A DNA stretch of 64,000 nucleotides from Acanthornis magna (GCA_036785705.1 JAWUZG010000018.1:9025501-9089500); one strand, 5' to 3'. Counted from the stretch's first letter, positions 23,211 to 36,769 are shown. A program made the numbers and translations. Notes: generated from the letters alone by a model not told the origin.

Positions 23211-26200
23211 CATACTTATTTTGTGGTAACTAAATTTTGTAGCTGATGTTCTGATCTAATTAAGGCCGTTGTCACTAAATTAAAAGTCATGATGACGTGA
23301 CTGCCTTTGGGAGGCATAAAAACTAAAGTGTCTGACATGTCAGGATATTCACATCTTGGAAATATGGTGTTTTATGAAAAGTAGAGATAACAGTAATTTT
23401 TTGGAGTGGTTTCAATGTTAAGGACTCTGCTCCTCTTATTCACAACATGGGGTTTGTTTCTCATCAAGTCCTCAGATCTGTAATACTTGCAGCTCACGTC
23501 TTCTAAGTGAGGTATAGACCAAAAGCTACAGCAGAAAGCTAACCAATACATGATTAAGAACGACGTATATATTATAAAAAGTCAAAATCTGCTTGCAAAG
23601 ATTTCTCAAATTTTCTTCTTTCCTTTTCCTATCCACTCTAAACAGCTTTTGAAAATCTAGTTTTGTTTTATAGATGACAGACAGCAATTACATATTCTCT
23701 TCCTTTTGGTCTGTAGAGGTTTTAACCCTGCTTTAGCAGGAGTTTAGCAAGAGAGGCTGGCTTGTAAGATAGTTTGATTTTTTTAATTACTCTTTTTTGA
23801 TATTGCCTTCTGGGACAAAAAGAGCAAAGGTACAACTTTGGAAGAAGAAAGATCACTTCTAAAATACATATTGAAACAAGAAATACTCATTTGTTCACAC
23901 TCATCTAGTATAAAAGAACTCTCTTTTATTTTTCTTTATACTTGCAGCAGCCATTTGACATTGTTATTACCTTCTCTCTATTTTGTTATTAAGAAATGGT
24001 TACAGCTGTCACAGGTGGTACTGCAGTAATCATGATTATTCAAATGAGAGGAAAAATATTTTTAGTTTAATAAAAAAACACAAGCAAACAAAAGGAAATA
24101 ATATGAAAAGCAATCCTGATTCCCTTCCCAATGAAATCCTTATTTGCATTGCATAAGTGCTCAGACAGGTTACTGTGTGCCCTTGATATTTTTGCTCAGA
24201 AATTATCTTTTGCCCAAATGCATTTTATGTCATTTGATAAACATAGTGGCAAACAGTGCTCCTTGCTTTGCAACTGGGGCAATTTTTCAAGGACAACAGA
24301 CATTGGTGTAGACTAGCATAACTCTCAGAAGGTGTGTTTTTTATGCAGAACCATGAAAACGTGGGACACAGCAGTGAAGAGAAATACTGAAGATGAGGTC
24401 CAGGGCCAGGATGCTGACAATGTGCCACGTCACATCAGGGACTTGAGCCTACATCCATTTCTAGCCAGTGCAGATACATTTATTCTGGTGTCAACATTGC
24501 TACTTTAACCAGCTTTTCTACTTCAGATGTACTGGCCCATCTCCCATTTATGAAACTCCATATTATTAAATTTAATTTCAGACTGTCTTTTTCCAAGGCA
24601 AAACAAGCCAAAATTCCATGTCTCTTCCTGTATGGCTTATCTCAGCTCTCTAACAGCATTCTAGGTGGTTCCACCTGTAATGAACCTGTAGGTGCAGAGT
24701 TGCACCTGCAGTGCATACACTTATTTATATCCTCCCAATAGCTTTGATCCTTTGTGTGAGTCTTAGGACAGCTGCCTGAGGGACAGAAAACTCAGAGGGA
24801 TGTGGGAAACACAAGTCTGAGTTTATACTTCCAGTCATATGGTGTGTGATTTTTCTTTTCCAAATCAAGAAAGTCAATGTTTAATAAAATGTTTTCTGTT
24901 AATAGACTTAGTCAATAAACATAAGACCCTTGCATTCTCTACTGGCAGCAGGCTGAACCACCTCACTCTGCCTATTTCTCCAGTAAGTTCAGCAACAAAA
25001 AGAACCGTGGGAAGAGTATTTTGGCACAATGGGCAGGTGGTCTATATAATATTTGACACTTCTCCTGACTGCTAAAGGCAAACTGGCTGAAGAGAATTTG
25101 GAAAGAAGGAGCAAGAGGTACCTCACTGCAGTAGTGCTGGGAATAACTGCCCAGTTTATTTGTAGCTAAGGAAGATGGTGGTGTCTATTAAAGGTACATG
25201 TATAAAAAATAAGAGAATTTTTCAAAGTTCTCCAAAAGAGATGTCTAGAAATATATCACAGAAACTCATGTAAAAGAGTAAATTAACTAAATTTATGACA
25301 ATACTAGGAAAAAAAAAAATCCGATCTAGGGATATCATAAAATACATAGAGATTGGAGCTAACCTGCCACCCTGCCATCAGAACAAGGTAGAACGACAGA
25401 AAATATGATGGGAGATTAAATCTGAAAAGAAATATGATAAAATTTGTAGATATAAAACAATATGATTTTATAGCAAAGAAGTAGTGTGAAACAAACCCAT
25501 GTATTTTTTTTTATTTTTAATTCAAACTTGGTTTATCAAGATAGATGGATAGACTCTGACAGCACTGCATTTGACCATTATTTTAAAAATGGCTTCTTTT
25601 AATATCAGTATTGAATAAGTGAAATAGAATTAAGTAATAAACCTCAAAGAATTAATATACAGAGGGAAATGTCACTAAATGGGATTCTTCAGTGGGTTTA
25701 AGGGATATAAAGTCCTGATTCCAAAACTGTTTTCAAAATATGCCAGGAATTGCCATCTGAGGATGTTAACAGCGGAGATCACTGACAAGAAATGACGAAA
25801 TTGTTTTAACTTCCATGAGCTAGAATAGGATTAATGCTGCAATAGCACCTTTTTTTTCTGGCACCTTAATTAAAAAAAAAAATTGTTGAGAAATTGGAGA
25901 CTGATAGTAAAACATGAGGAAAGCAGCAGAAATGCATCACAAAGAAAAACCCAGCAAACTCAGCTGGTCTATCAGACACAAGGCTTGGTGACAGTGTATA
26001 AATAACTTAATGAAAAAAAAAAAGAAGATTTTCTAAAGGCTTCTCTAGAATCGATGTCTGGAAGCAGAATGCAAGCAAATTAATCTGAAAAACAGTGCAG
26101 TTTTTTAGTAGTGATTTCCATTACAGCAGATAATTCTCAGGAGAGGTGGATTATTTTCCCTTGCTTACTATGTTCATCAAGATTTGATACCTTTGTAGGA

Positions 26201-27849
26201 GCTATGCTTTTGTCAGAAAGAAGCCTTTAGGCTCTATGTAAAAGTGATGTATAATTGGCCTGTGATATAAAGACTAGATGATTTAATGGTCCTTTCTGGG
26301 TTTAAATGTAATGAATCTCTAGATGATTTTTACAGAATTCTTGTACATGTAGTAATGAAATACACGTAAGTCAGCTGGCTGTAAAAAAAGTATAAAAGGG
26401 CTGTACACAATTCAACCGAGAAATAAAGTGCCCTGAACTCTCAAGAGGACCCTTTTGTAGAAACAGCAAAAAATATCAGCCTCTCTTCCAGCAGTTGAAT
26501 AAAGACCAGCTATTCAAAAAGATGAAAAATTAGCACCTTCTGTTGCTGTCAGTAGGTCCGTGTAACACTTGTGGCCAACTGAGTGCTCACCTGTGAGTCA
26601 GTTTAAAAGACTTCTGGGCAAGCAAAGATTGGGCCTCAGAAAACTATGAAGCGTTTCTGAGACAGCCAACCCAAATGTACACGGAGATTTAGCAGGAAAA
26701 AGGTGGGGAAAAAGATGATCAAGTGAAAAGGGGAATGTCTCTGGAGCTGTGAAATGACTGGTTTATACAAAAACCTTGTGTTCATCTTGCAAGGATATTG
26801 AATTTAGCAGGAGAATTAGTGAGAGTTAAACAAACTTGTATTTATATAAAGACACACATCACAGTGAGTGAAAGAAAATTTATTTAAAATCATTGATTGA
26901 TTTATTTTCCATCTTTCATCGGGAAACTTGTCCTTATTAAAAAAGAAAAATGTGAGAGTTTTGCAAAATCTGAGTTCCATTCAATATCCACTCCCTCCTT
27001 GAAAGTCTTGTCACACTTTTTTCCTATAAATCAATGATCTGTAAGATGTCCAAGCTTTAATCAAAGGAAATGCTTTTATTCTGCAGGTAAAAGTGCTTAC
27101 AACATACCAAGGGGCGTTTGTTCAAATTTTAATGGACAAAGTGTAGAGAGCAAGTTTCATTATTCTACAGACAAAATACATTTATTTATCATTAGATGTG
27201 AAGTCAAAAGTTCTGTAAGTTTGCTAACAATTATGATAACTTTCAGATAAAATTATAGGAATTATCATAAATACCCTGAAGCTTTAAAATAATGCCTGTA
27301 AGAAAAGGTGAGTCTGGTTTTGTCCTTAAAAAAAAACCAAAAAAAAACAGAAAGAAAAGAATGCTAGAAGTCTAGAATTCAGATTCAAGTTAAATAGAAA
27401 TTTTGAGCAGTATAGACTCTTCTGTGGGCAGAAGAAACTCTGTGACTTCAATTGGAGATTTCACAATTTATGGTCAAGGACTGAGGGACAGGGAACTGAA
27501 GAATTATGCCCCTAAGGTGTTGTTTCCTCCAATATTAACTGAATCATCTGAAGCTCCCAGTTCTAGCAAGGCAGGTTAGAAATTCTGGATAAAGGTCTTT
27601 CTCCTGAGGTTTCAGGTACTTTCACTGTGGATTGCACCTTTATCACTGGCAATTCTATTTTCACAAGTCTTTTGGTGGTCCCAGGTGCTAAGTGCAAAGA
27701 AGTCAAAATTCTTTATCCCTCAGTTTATGAATTTTATAAAAAGTGTTGTTATATTCCACCAGGAGATGAAGGTGGAGAGAGATTGAGAAAAATAAGAGAT
27801 GAGAAGAAGGAGACCTATATCATACTGAAATGTTAGTGTGTGATATGAT
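23211..27849. other. unique AT-rich non-coding DNA
   Basis: A long AT-rich segment. It contains an exact reverse POU octamer ATTTGCAT (24142-24149), homopolymer A-runs near 25310 and 25870, and an A-rich stretch near 27328-27360. No gene or convincing transposon is recognised across the 4.6 kb. Confidence 0.6.
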
Positions 27850-28253
27850 GGTTCCAAGGACCAGCTGTATGAGTTGAAAATTCACAAGTCTGTGGGGCCT
27901 AGTGAGATTCATCCCAGAGTACTGAAAGAGTAAGTGCATGTGATGGCAGGACGCCTCTCAATTATCTATCAAAGATTTTGGGAGTTTTGGGACATCCCCA
28001 CTGGTATCCCAATTTACAGAGAGAGCATGAAGGAAGACCCAGGAAACAACAGAATTGTCGGTTTAATCTCAGTTCTTGGACAAATTATGTAAAAGATCAC
28101 ACTGGGAATTATTAGAAGGCTTTAATGAACTTTGCAGTCATCAGGCACAGTCAGCATGGGCTTACAAAGGGAAAATCCTGTTTAACCAATTTGATTACTC
28201 TGGGATGAGCAGGTTCATATTGTGTTGGGTGAAGAACTGTCTGAAGGTCAGAA
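27850..28253 (+). mobile_element. CR1 LINE reverse-transcriptase fragment with internal deletion
   Basis: Decayed CR1 ORF2. Recognisable blocks in order are KSVGPSEIHPRVLKE (about 27889-27930, compare GPDGIHPRVLREL), a region like DPGNYRPVSLTS (about 28038-28070), AQSAWAYKGKILFNQF (about 28147-28193, compare PSQHGFMKGRSCLTNL) and WVKNCLK (28227-28247, compare WVKNWLDG). In intact CR1, motif A (YLDFSKAFDTVSH) with its catalytic aspartate lies between the last two blocks. Here only about 30 bp separate them, so that part is deleted. The reading frame also shifts. Similarity stops exactly where the (CCTTTT)n array begins, and no 3' end is present. Confidence 0.8.
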
Positions 28254-28435
28254 TTTCCTTTCCTTTTCCTTTTCCTTTTCCTTTTCCTTTTCCTTTTCCT
28301 TTTCCTTTTCCTTTTCCTTTTCCTTTTCCTTTTCCTTTTCCTTTTCCTTTTCCTTTTCCTTTTCCTTTTCCTTTTCCTTTTCCTTTTCCTTTTCCTTTTC
28401 CTTTTCCTTTTCCTTTTCCTTTTTTTCCTTTCCCT
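28254..28435. repeat. (CCTTTT)n hexanucleotide microsatellite
   Basis: A perfect run of about 27 CCTTTT units spans 28262-28423. It is flanked by a shorter imperfect start (TTTCCTTT) and an interrupted T/C-rich end. The plus strand is pure pyrimidine. The unit is 6 bp and stop-free, giving an artificial Phe-Pro, Ser-Phe or Lys-Gly dipeptide repeat in different frames. It lies inside or at the edge of a dead CR1. Confidence 0.97.
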
Positions 28436-29837
28436 TCCTTCAAGAGCAAGTGTTTGGATCTCCCAGCTGAAATCAGGACTCCTGGGCTACCATTGCTGTC
28501 CATACAACTCCAAAAGACACTCTTTCCAAAGCATTCACATAAACAAAACAGAAGACATAATTATTATTCAGAGCAGTATATTCGTCTTATTTTGCAAATG
28601 AAGACCTGAAGCATGTAGAGAGCTGAAGGGCTTGTTTTTAATGCCACTGTTAATGCTTGTCATTTATGCAGGTTCATCTGGGGCCAGGACTGGTTTTGCA
28701 TATACTGAATAACATTCCAGCATCTCATTAACACACAATCAGCCCTGCTTACACTGAGTTGCTATTCAGCGCCTGTTTATTTCCTGTTTCTTTCAGAAAA
28801 ATCACCTGCCCTACTGAGGCAGGATATTATCATCTAATCCTGTCATATGCAGCTCCTGTGGTGGAACATGGAACTGAAGCCAGACTCAATCCCTGTCTGC
28901 TTCCTCACTCACAAGGTCATTTTTCCCTATGGATGGTAATGGCGACTAAGGATAATAACATTGGAGGCCTTTGGCCAACTTTGTCTTTAACTAAGTCATA
29001 GCTCAATCCAGCTCCTGTGCTCAGTTCATCTGCAATTAGTCAGCTTCACACAAATATTTACATGACACGTGTTCTGACACGTTTTTTACTTCCCTGCTAT
29101 ATTAAAGGCCAAAATGATAAATTTTTATTTGCCTTAGCCTAAATCCATTTTGACACTTCTGGCTGAGCAAGATCCTTGGCGCATTTCTGCTGAAATGCCA
29201 CATACACACGTGCTCTATTGCAAGTGCTGAGTAAGCAACCACGATTTGAATGAAATACTGGGCCTGGGGCAACAGAAAACTGCATGGATTATCTAGTTCA
29301 ACTGCAAATTCACTTTCAAAGGTACATCTATAGCTGCCAGCCATACAGCAGCTTCTGTTCTCTGAACTACATTTCCTCTAGTTCACGTACTAACAGTTGC
29401 TTGCTTACCAAATTATACTCTTCAAGGAAAAATGTCTGTTAATGTCTCAGTGGAGTCATGACCAGGGTAATGAAAATCGTTACTCATGAATACATTATAC
29501 AACAACTGAAAAAAATAATCTATCAGATTGATATAATTGCCAAAGAACATTTGTTCCTTAATAAAAGCAGCAATAAGCAAAACGACTGCACTTCAGCCTA
29601 GCAAGGTGGCTGAAACTATTAAATTCAAGGTTTTGCCTCAATATTTGTTTTGATATTCATTGCAATTTGCTCAGTTTTGAGTTCTGAAGATGAACGAAAG
29701 GTTGCTCCTGAATTAAGCTGTGTCAAAGGGTATTTCAGAGGCTGACAACAAGGAGCTGAATAATCATCACAGGCAGCTTCTAATGGTGATAGCGTTGAAA
29801 ATGTATTCCTCTCAGGATCATAGTCACCATCATGCAG
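28436..29837. other. unique non-coding DNA
   Basis: No gene or repeat is recognised. CR1 similarity does not clearly resume after the hexanucleotide array. Confidence 0.6.
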
Positions 29838-30412
29838 AAACAGGACCAGGGAAGTGATTGTTCCCCTGTACTCAGCACTGGTGTGGCCACATCTCGAGTG
29901 CTGTGTCCAGTCCTGGGCCCCCAGTTCAGGAAAGACATTGAGCAAATACAGAGAATCCTAACAAGGCTAGCGGAGGGTCTGGAGATCAAGTCTTATGAGG
30001 AACAGCTGAGGGAGCTGGGGGTGTTTAGCCTGGAGAAAAGGAGGTTCAGGGAGGCTCCTATCACTCTCTTCAATGACTTGAAAGGAGTTTGTAGCCAGGT
30101 TGGGGTTGATCTCTTCTCCCAGGCAACCAGTGATAGGACAAAGGGAAATGACCTAAAACTGCTCCAGGGCAGGTTCAGACTGGACAGGTTTATATTATGA
30201 ATTTTTTTCATGGGATGGCTGTGAAGCATTGGAACAGGCTTCCCAGGGAAGTGGAGGAATCACTATCCCTGGAGGTATTTAAAAGCCATGCAGATGTAGC
30301 TCTGAGGGACATGGCTTAGTGGAGGACTTGGCAGTGTTGAGTTAGTGGTTGGACTCAATGATCTTAAAGGCCCTTTCCAGCCTACATGATTTGATGATTG
30401 TACAAGTCTATG
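29838..30412 (+). mobile_element. CR1 LINE fragment: ORF2 C-terminus and 3' UTR with tail
   Basis: A 5'-truncated CR1 with its 3' end. ORF2 C-terminal blocks are visible: [18 protein letters not shown] (about 29905-29958), then YEEQLRELGVFSLEKRRFRE (about 29993-30052), then a segment like RQATSDRTKGNDLKLLQGRFRL. These correspond to the common CR1 'MERGLLSYEERLRELGLFSLEKRRLRGD' region. The 3' UTR follows, with GGTTGGACTCAATGATCTTAAAGG near 30349-30371 and a weak ATGATTTGATGATTG tail. The frame is interrupted after the FRL block, so the element is dead. Better preserved than the 21.06 kb fragment. Confidence 0.93.
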
Positions 30413-31899
30413 ATTTAAATGACAAGACATAACTCACTAGGTCAGTCCCCTGATGTGTTGGGTACTACACAGGGTAAATGCAACACCTGAACCCAAAGGC
30501 AGAGATACAGAAAATAAAAGATAATATATAAATGAGGAGAGAATCCAAGTAGGTTAGTTGGAAAAAGAATAAGAAACAGAATAACAAAATAAAAGCAACT
30601 GTGAAATTCACTGTTCCTTTCTTTGGACTATTTCAATTATACAAAAAAAATTCTTAGAAATAAGTTATCTGAGAGGGAAAGCTGTTAAATAAAATAAAAC
30701 CTATTCCTCGTATGAATAATTTAACATATTTGTTTCATTCTTTTACGTTTTCAGGCCATCAGATTTATCAGCCCTGCTGGTAAAGAAAGACCTTTAATGA
30801 AAGAGCATGAAACAAAGTGAGTTATATATAAATTAGAAAAAAACAAAATTGTGGTAAATTTCCTTCAGTCTTTTGTTGCCTACCATCAACTTTATGGCCC
30901 TGACAACATTAACAACAAGAGCCAGCACTCTATATCCTGAGATGTAATTAAAATACACACAAAGCTCTGGGCCTATATACAAAACACACTGAGAAATTCA
31001 TGCAAATTGGGAAAAATTCAGTACTACATTCTGAAAAAGCTTATTCATACTAATAGTCCTCCTACACAGGAGCTTTATTCTTAATTTTCTCTCACCAAAT
31101 TACTGGAGAAAGGGGTTTTGTGAAAAAAGCTGAAGGTCACACTACCAAGGCAATATTAAACTAAGGGGAAAATGTGTTGCAGAACTGAAGGCATTAGCAT
31201 TTAAACCAACCTGATTTAGATGATACAGATGTAAAACTTGATCTTTTCATACAGTAAAGCCTCTTTTATTGTTACCAGCTGTAGCACTGCATCTTCCTGT
31301 TATAAATGCTGTGTTTACTCCATTTCTCTGTGAGTAAGTTCCTGCTTGGCACAGAGCTGGAATTACTGTCCTTATGTCCCTTTTCCCACCAGTTGCCTAC
31401 ATTCAGAGCTTGCTGGGACAGGGAAATGAAGTGTCTAAGCTGGAGTGGATTCTGGCTCATGCTGGATAGGGAATGGCTCCTCTTCTGGTGTAACCTAAGC
31501 TAGATCCAGGGTAAAGAAGGGTCAGGTATCTGCGCTCAGAGCTGGGACAGCACAAGACAAAAATTATTTAAATGACAGGTGTAAAAACAGCTCCTTGTGT
31601 GCATTTCCCTATTCAGTGTCAGGAGGGGGAGCAGTGTGTGTCAGGAGAAAGAAAGGGTGATGCTTTGCCTGCTGGCACTGGTCATCCCTTCAGTCTGCCC
31701 AGATGCTCATAAAACCCCAGCCTGACACACTGAGGCTGCCAGCTCTTAGCTTTTCTTCTCACTAATATTTCAGTGTTATCCCATGGCATTACCTCACTGC
31801 GTTTTTGTCTCTGGCCTGATACATTAAAGCCTTGTGCTAAACTTTGTCCGAAAGAATCTGCTTTGCGGTGTGAAAACAGTCTGTCAGGACAAAGCACCC
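30413..31899. other. unique non-coding DNA
   Basis: AT-rich, with an exact ATGCAAAT at 31000-31007. Small frames overlap on opposite strands at 31272-31503. No gene is supported. Confidence 0.6.
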
Positions 31900-32310
31900 A
31901 TGCCAACTCAGTATAAAAATACCTCTTTTAACACAGAGATGTGTCTTCCAAAAATATAAGATCAAGAATTTAAAGTAATTTTTTATTTTTCTGAAACAGC
32001 AACAAAAAAACCTCCAACTCAATCGCGGCTTAAATGAGCCTTTATTAAATAGCTGGCAAAATGGCAAAATGCCAGATTTTATTATAGATCTTAAATGGCT
32101 GTGGTTAATTTGTGCAGAGATATGCTTTCTATCATCTCCCCTGAGCATTATCCGAGTTCGCTGCCTTATTTGGTTGCAGTTTATAAGCTATAATGTTATT
32201 TTAGCTTGAAAATAGGGAGAAGAAAAATGACTGTAACAATCTGGGTATGCATTTACCAGCTGCTCTGCAGATAAGATAGGTAATGCTGGCAACCTTTGGC
32301 TTCTTGTGAC
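31900..32310. promoter_or_regulatory. candidate conserved non-coding element
   Basis: A transposon-free block with strong sequence texture: TTTATTAAATAGC, AAATGGCAAAATG, TGGTTAATTTG, GCTATAATG. It keeps CpGs (ATCGCGGC, ATCCGAGTTCGC) in otherwise AT-rich DNA. A 103-codon minus-strand frame crosses part of it but resembles no protein. The pattern is that of a vertebrate enhancer, but conservation is not tested here. Confidence 0.28.
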
Positions 32311-33956
32311 CACACGTTAAAGTAAAAGATACCTACTGTAAAATACACATATATCTGATGAAGTGTGGTTTTGAGGGAACAGAGAAGGTCAGATGTAATT
32401 TGATGTCATATTATGCCATGTGTTGACTTAAGAAATCAGAGGTGCAAATCACTTAATAAGATTACTGTAAGATGTACAAGAACAGGACATTTCACCATGA
32501 AAGTCTGCAGGAAGCTTCAAAATACATTACCAGAGTAAACACTGATGAACATGTAAAGTGCTTTTTGAGGAAATTTGCTCTAAGTATTAGCTAATATAAA
32601 GAAGCAACCATTTGCACAGGAAAGCCCAATTAAAAATTGTTTGAGGTAACAAAAAGATCTGGTTAGGAGAAACTTTAATTTCCTTTTATTTATTTTTTTT
32701 CCCAGTTAAAACGAAAGAACTAACCCCTAAGACTCCAAAGCAAGTACGTACAAGACATCTGAATCACAGTAAGTCACGCAGATAGCTGGAATGGTAACTG
32801 CTTATTCAACATCATCGAAAGTTTGATGCTGAACAGGGTGCCATGAGCTCAGCTGCCTGGGGAACTTGAGGCATGTGACAGTTGCCCTTCAAAACACATT
32901 TATTTAAAGCATTTTTGGAAGGGATGGTGCTGTATGAGGGATGTTTTGCTCTCTGTCCTTCTGGGTACATGCAAGAAGACGTGAGCAGTGGGGGTGGTGC
33001 AGAAGCCAAGAGGAACATAGTGCAAGGTGTCTTGTGGAAAGGGTTCTGACCTGTGCTGAAGGATGAGGTCTCTGTGAACATGTAGTTTTATTTATTCATG
33101 CTCTACACATGCATACATACATTTTTATTCTGAGTTAGGCAGAATCCAGCCTTTCTGGAGACAAATAATCATTTCAACGCAACACAAAATATTACCTGGT
33201 TACCTCTTCTCTGAGACCAGTAACTTGTTTTTGCTAAAAAGTATCAAGCTTGAATTTGAAGACACACATAGAGGGATAATATATTAATTTCCTTAATAGT
33301 TTGTCATACTTTTGCTTTTTTAAAAAAATGTCACTTTAGCTTTTCATCAGATTAGCTTTTCACCAGGCCTAGATCTTTTTTTCTGCATTGAAGAGCACTG
33401 TAACACCAGGTATTTCCTCTGCAGGAATACTCATACATTCATGTGAAAACATGAAAGCTGAGTATTTGATCATGTCTTCTTTGGGGGATGAAGGCTGGGT
33501 TTAAGGTCTGAAGCATTCTTAGGTGACACCAACAGCTTTTCACACTCTGGGTTAAGAGGTCATATATTTAAGTGGCCTTGTGTTTAAAAAGTACTCTCCG
33601 AATTCTGGAAATGACCTGCATGGAGGACGAGACTGAACTCACCATCAGTGCTACAGCCTTTGCAAGAGCCAGAGGGCTGAGGGAAGTGAGAGGAGACTAG
33701 TAAAAAGACACATTTCATAACCATAGTGTGAACCTAATTTTTTATGAGTTCTCCATCCCCCAGCACACTTTCAATGGCTTCTTAAGAAAAAAACAGTCCT
33801 TGGTGACTGACACAGCAGACTGACATCCCTCAAAGCTTTCTTTAAGCACTGAGCTGTTCCTCTTCTAACAGTAGGAGGCAGATGGGATGAAACAAGTCCA
33901 GATGCTGCTGACCAGGCAGGGCTTTCTATCACCCTCTGATGTGTAAATATGATAAC
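32311..33956. other. unique non-coding DNA
   Basis: No repeat family or gene is recognised. T- and A-runs occur near 32688 and 33320. Confidence 0.6.
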
Positions 33957-33999
33957 AAAAAAACCAAACCAAACCAAACCAAACCAAAAAACCAAAAAA
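33957..33999. repeat. (AAACC)n pentanucleotide microsatellite
   Basis: Five perfect AAACC units (33961-33985), followed by an imperfect A-rich extension with ACC interruptions. Confidence 0.93.
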
Positions 34000-36769
34000 G
34001 AGTGTATGATTTGGATAGGGTTTAAAATATCATTTTAAATGCCCGCACTTGTCTTGTATTTTGCCATTTTTTCTTGGCCAATCATGACGTGTGAAGAGCA
34101 CCAGCAGTGAAGCTGCATTTCATGTACACATTGGTGGGTGGGGAACTTATCAAAGGAACATGTTTCTGCCAAACCGAACTGCTTAGCTGAGGGCTAATCT
34201 TAAATATGTGAAGGAGGTTTCCTGATATTCAAAATATTCTTTAGAGATGTACAATCCTGTGGACTGTGAGCTGCTGCCACCAATACCTTTGATTAGAAGG
34301 ACTAATTGCAGAACTTAATATATCTTGCATCAAGTCAAACCTGAGTAATTCCCGCTCAGGATCCCTGAGCCACTGCAGATGAGCAGAGGTATCCCCAGCC
34401 CAACTTTTTTGTGCCACTAAGTTAAGGCTCAGAAGCAGCTGAAATTCCGCTGTAGTGCCTGGCAATCCAAGGACTCATCTTCTAGCCACAGAAAACTTGC
34501 CTTCATGGGTACATATTTAAAAAAAACTAGATATTTCAAGGAGACTCTTCAGTCCCCTGGTACTTAGTTTCCAGTCCTGTACCTTGCCTGTATCTCATAC
34601 CATTGGCATAAGCTCATATATAGCAGTCACAAAGCTAGGAAGGGAAGAGGTTTGTAGGTGGCCTAAAGTTTTTCCAATCTGTGCAGCACCGATGCATTTT
34701 AATGTATAATAACACAGATTTGTATATAAATTACATATATGCATACTACTGTATACATATGTTAATTTGAATGTCCATAATTAAACTCTTAGACTACTTT
34801 GAAGCGTATTTGTGGCGATGACAGAATAAAATGGAAAATTATTTTTCACTCTTTCAGTGGCTGACTGATTGCAGTACTTAGTGACCAATCCTCAGAGAAG
34901 AGATCCTGTCTGACACAAAGCCAGCTACCCTGTGTGTGCTCGGGTAATTTGTTTCAGGACCCACATTTTCACAAGCCAGCCTGATTCCAGAGCAATTGCT
35001 AAGTTGCAAGGGAAGATTTCAGCCTGTACACTTTGATCTCTACCTATGTAGAGATATATCAATTAAGAGTGTAAAAAAATTCCTATTCTTAATGTTAAGG
35101 TCCCACATTTTTCCCCATGCTTTTTCTGAAAGGTTCACTGAAGAACTGGGAAATTATTTGACTTGTGATATATTTACGTGGAGGTGACTTGCTCATGAAC
35201 ATGCCTCTGAGACATCCTAGGCACTGATTATTCTGCTATAAAGCATGTCCATATGCATGCCCAAGTTTTTCAGATACACAGAATTTGCTCTGATGTGGCT
35301 TCTAGACATCTGGAAATCCTGGACACCTGACTAGACTTCAAATTCAACCTGGCTAAAATAGCCAGGGAAAAATGAAGGTTGGTCTGAGAAACCTGGCTCT
35401 ACCACATCTGCTTGATACACCTTTACTATAAGAAATCAAAGAGTCAAACAGAAATATGTAAACAGGAATACAATACCCCACATTTTTTCAACGTGTGAAA
35501 ATTATTCTTCCTATGAGAAGGATTATCTTCCTCAAGAAGCTGGCGTAAACTCTACTGTGACTCCCAAAGGGATCTACTGCTATCAGCAAATCCACCCAAA
35601 AGCAGTCACTTAAGGAGTTCCTAGACATTTTCCAGAGTCATTTGATCTTCTGGGATTTTCAGCCTGAAATCCTGTTTCCAGACATCTGACCCCTGGATAC
35701 TGTACAGCCCTGGAAAATGTTTATTTTGAACTCTGAGACCCTCTTTACCGAGGCTACTAGAGAACTCCTGTACAACAACAGTAATCACCATTTCTCTCAG
35801 AGTGGAATCAAAGACTGCCCAATTAGTCTGGTGCAAGGCAGTGTTTGTGTATGAATTATAACTAATGCGGAATTGAAAGAGAATTGTTCCATTCCCAGGT
35901 TAAGCACTGCTGGCGAAATTAACAAATGTGATTCCTTTTTTCCCTCAAGGCATGAAGCTGGAGAAAAAAAGCAAGATGAGAAGGAAGCAGCTTCTGCATT
36001 TTTCTTCTAATCAGCCATGCGTATTAGTGTATAAGGCAAGACAGGAAGGTAATATGAGAATCAGGCAAGCAGCCAGATGACATTGTGTAAAGCATCTTTG
36101 TATAACTGCCAGCTAGTGTCTTATAATATTGAACACTGAAGTTTCTATTTAGCAGTGTTGATTGAATGGTGGGAAAAAAAAAGTCCAGGCAAGGATAATG
36201 TCTGTAATCAGCACTGCACGATTGCTATTGTCTATGCTTGGTATACTTAATGGAAAAGCTAATTACCATGTGTTCATTTTTTATTGCGTTTACTATATTG
36301 CATAGAGAAGTAATATGATTTTTTTTTTCCCTCCATGGGTTTACAGAAAACAAACAACACAAACAAAACCATGATGGATCCCCCTCTCCACCCCCAACCC
36401 TAATTAATTCTCATTAGGGCCACCGTTTTTATTTCCAAGAGGAAGTCAGAAGGCGAGGATAGCATGCCTGATGAGCTCACTACCCTAGCCCAGTGTGTGC
36501 TTGGACTGGGCTGCTGATGGGTTTGAATGTGACAGGAAGGAAACTGCACAAGCCCAATGCACAGTCGTTTCATTTAACTTCTCTGAGACACATTCATATA
36601 CCTACCACTTCCCATGCGCTTTACAAAAATAAAAGCGCAAAGCCCTCCTGAAAACTAGCGGACTGGCAACTTCTTTCTACATGGCTGGAGAAGAGCGATG
36701 CTGTGGATGCACACACCAGGAATGACATGACAGTGGCCCAAAAAATTTTTAACTCAGTCTTACAGTAGC
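34000..36769. other. unique non-coding DNA
   Basis: AT-rich around 34680-34800. A segment at about 36180-36320 with TTAATGG, GCTAATTACC and TTGCGTTTAC has enhancer-like texture but nothing decisive. No gene is found. Confidence 0.55.

Noticed and set aside
28076..28609. 177-codon frame with a long Phe-Pro repeat
   Set aside because: It is made by the stop-free (CCTTTT)n array, joined to decayed CR1 sequence upstream and random DNA downstream. The opposite strand is equally open as Lys-Gly.
29832..30200. 122-codon frame as a host gene
   Set aside because: C-terminal part of CR1 ORF2 in a 5'-truncated copy.
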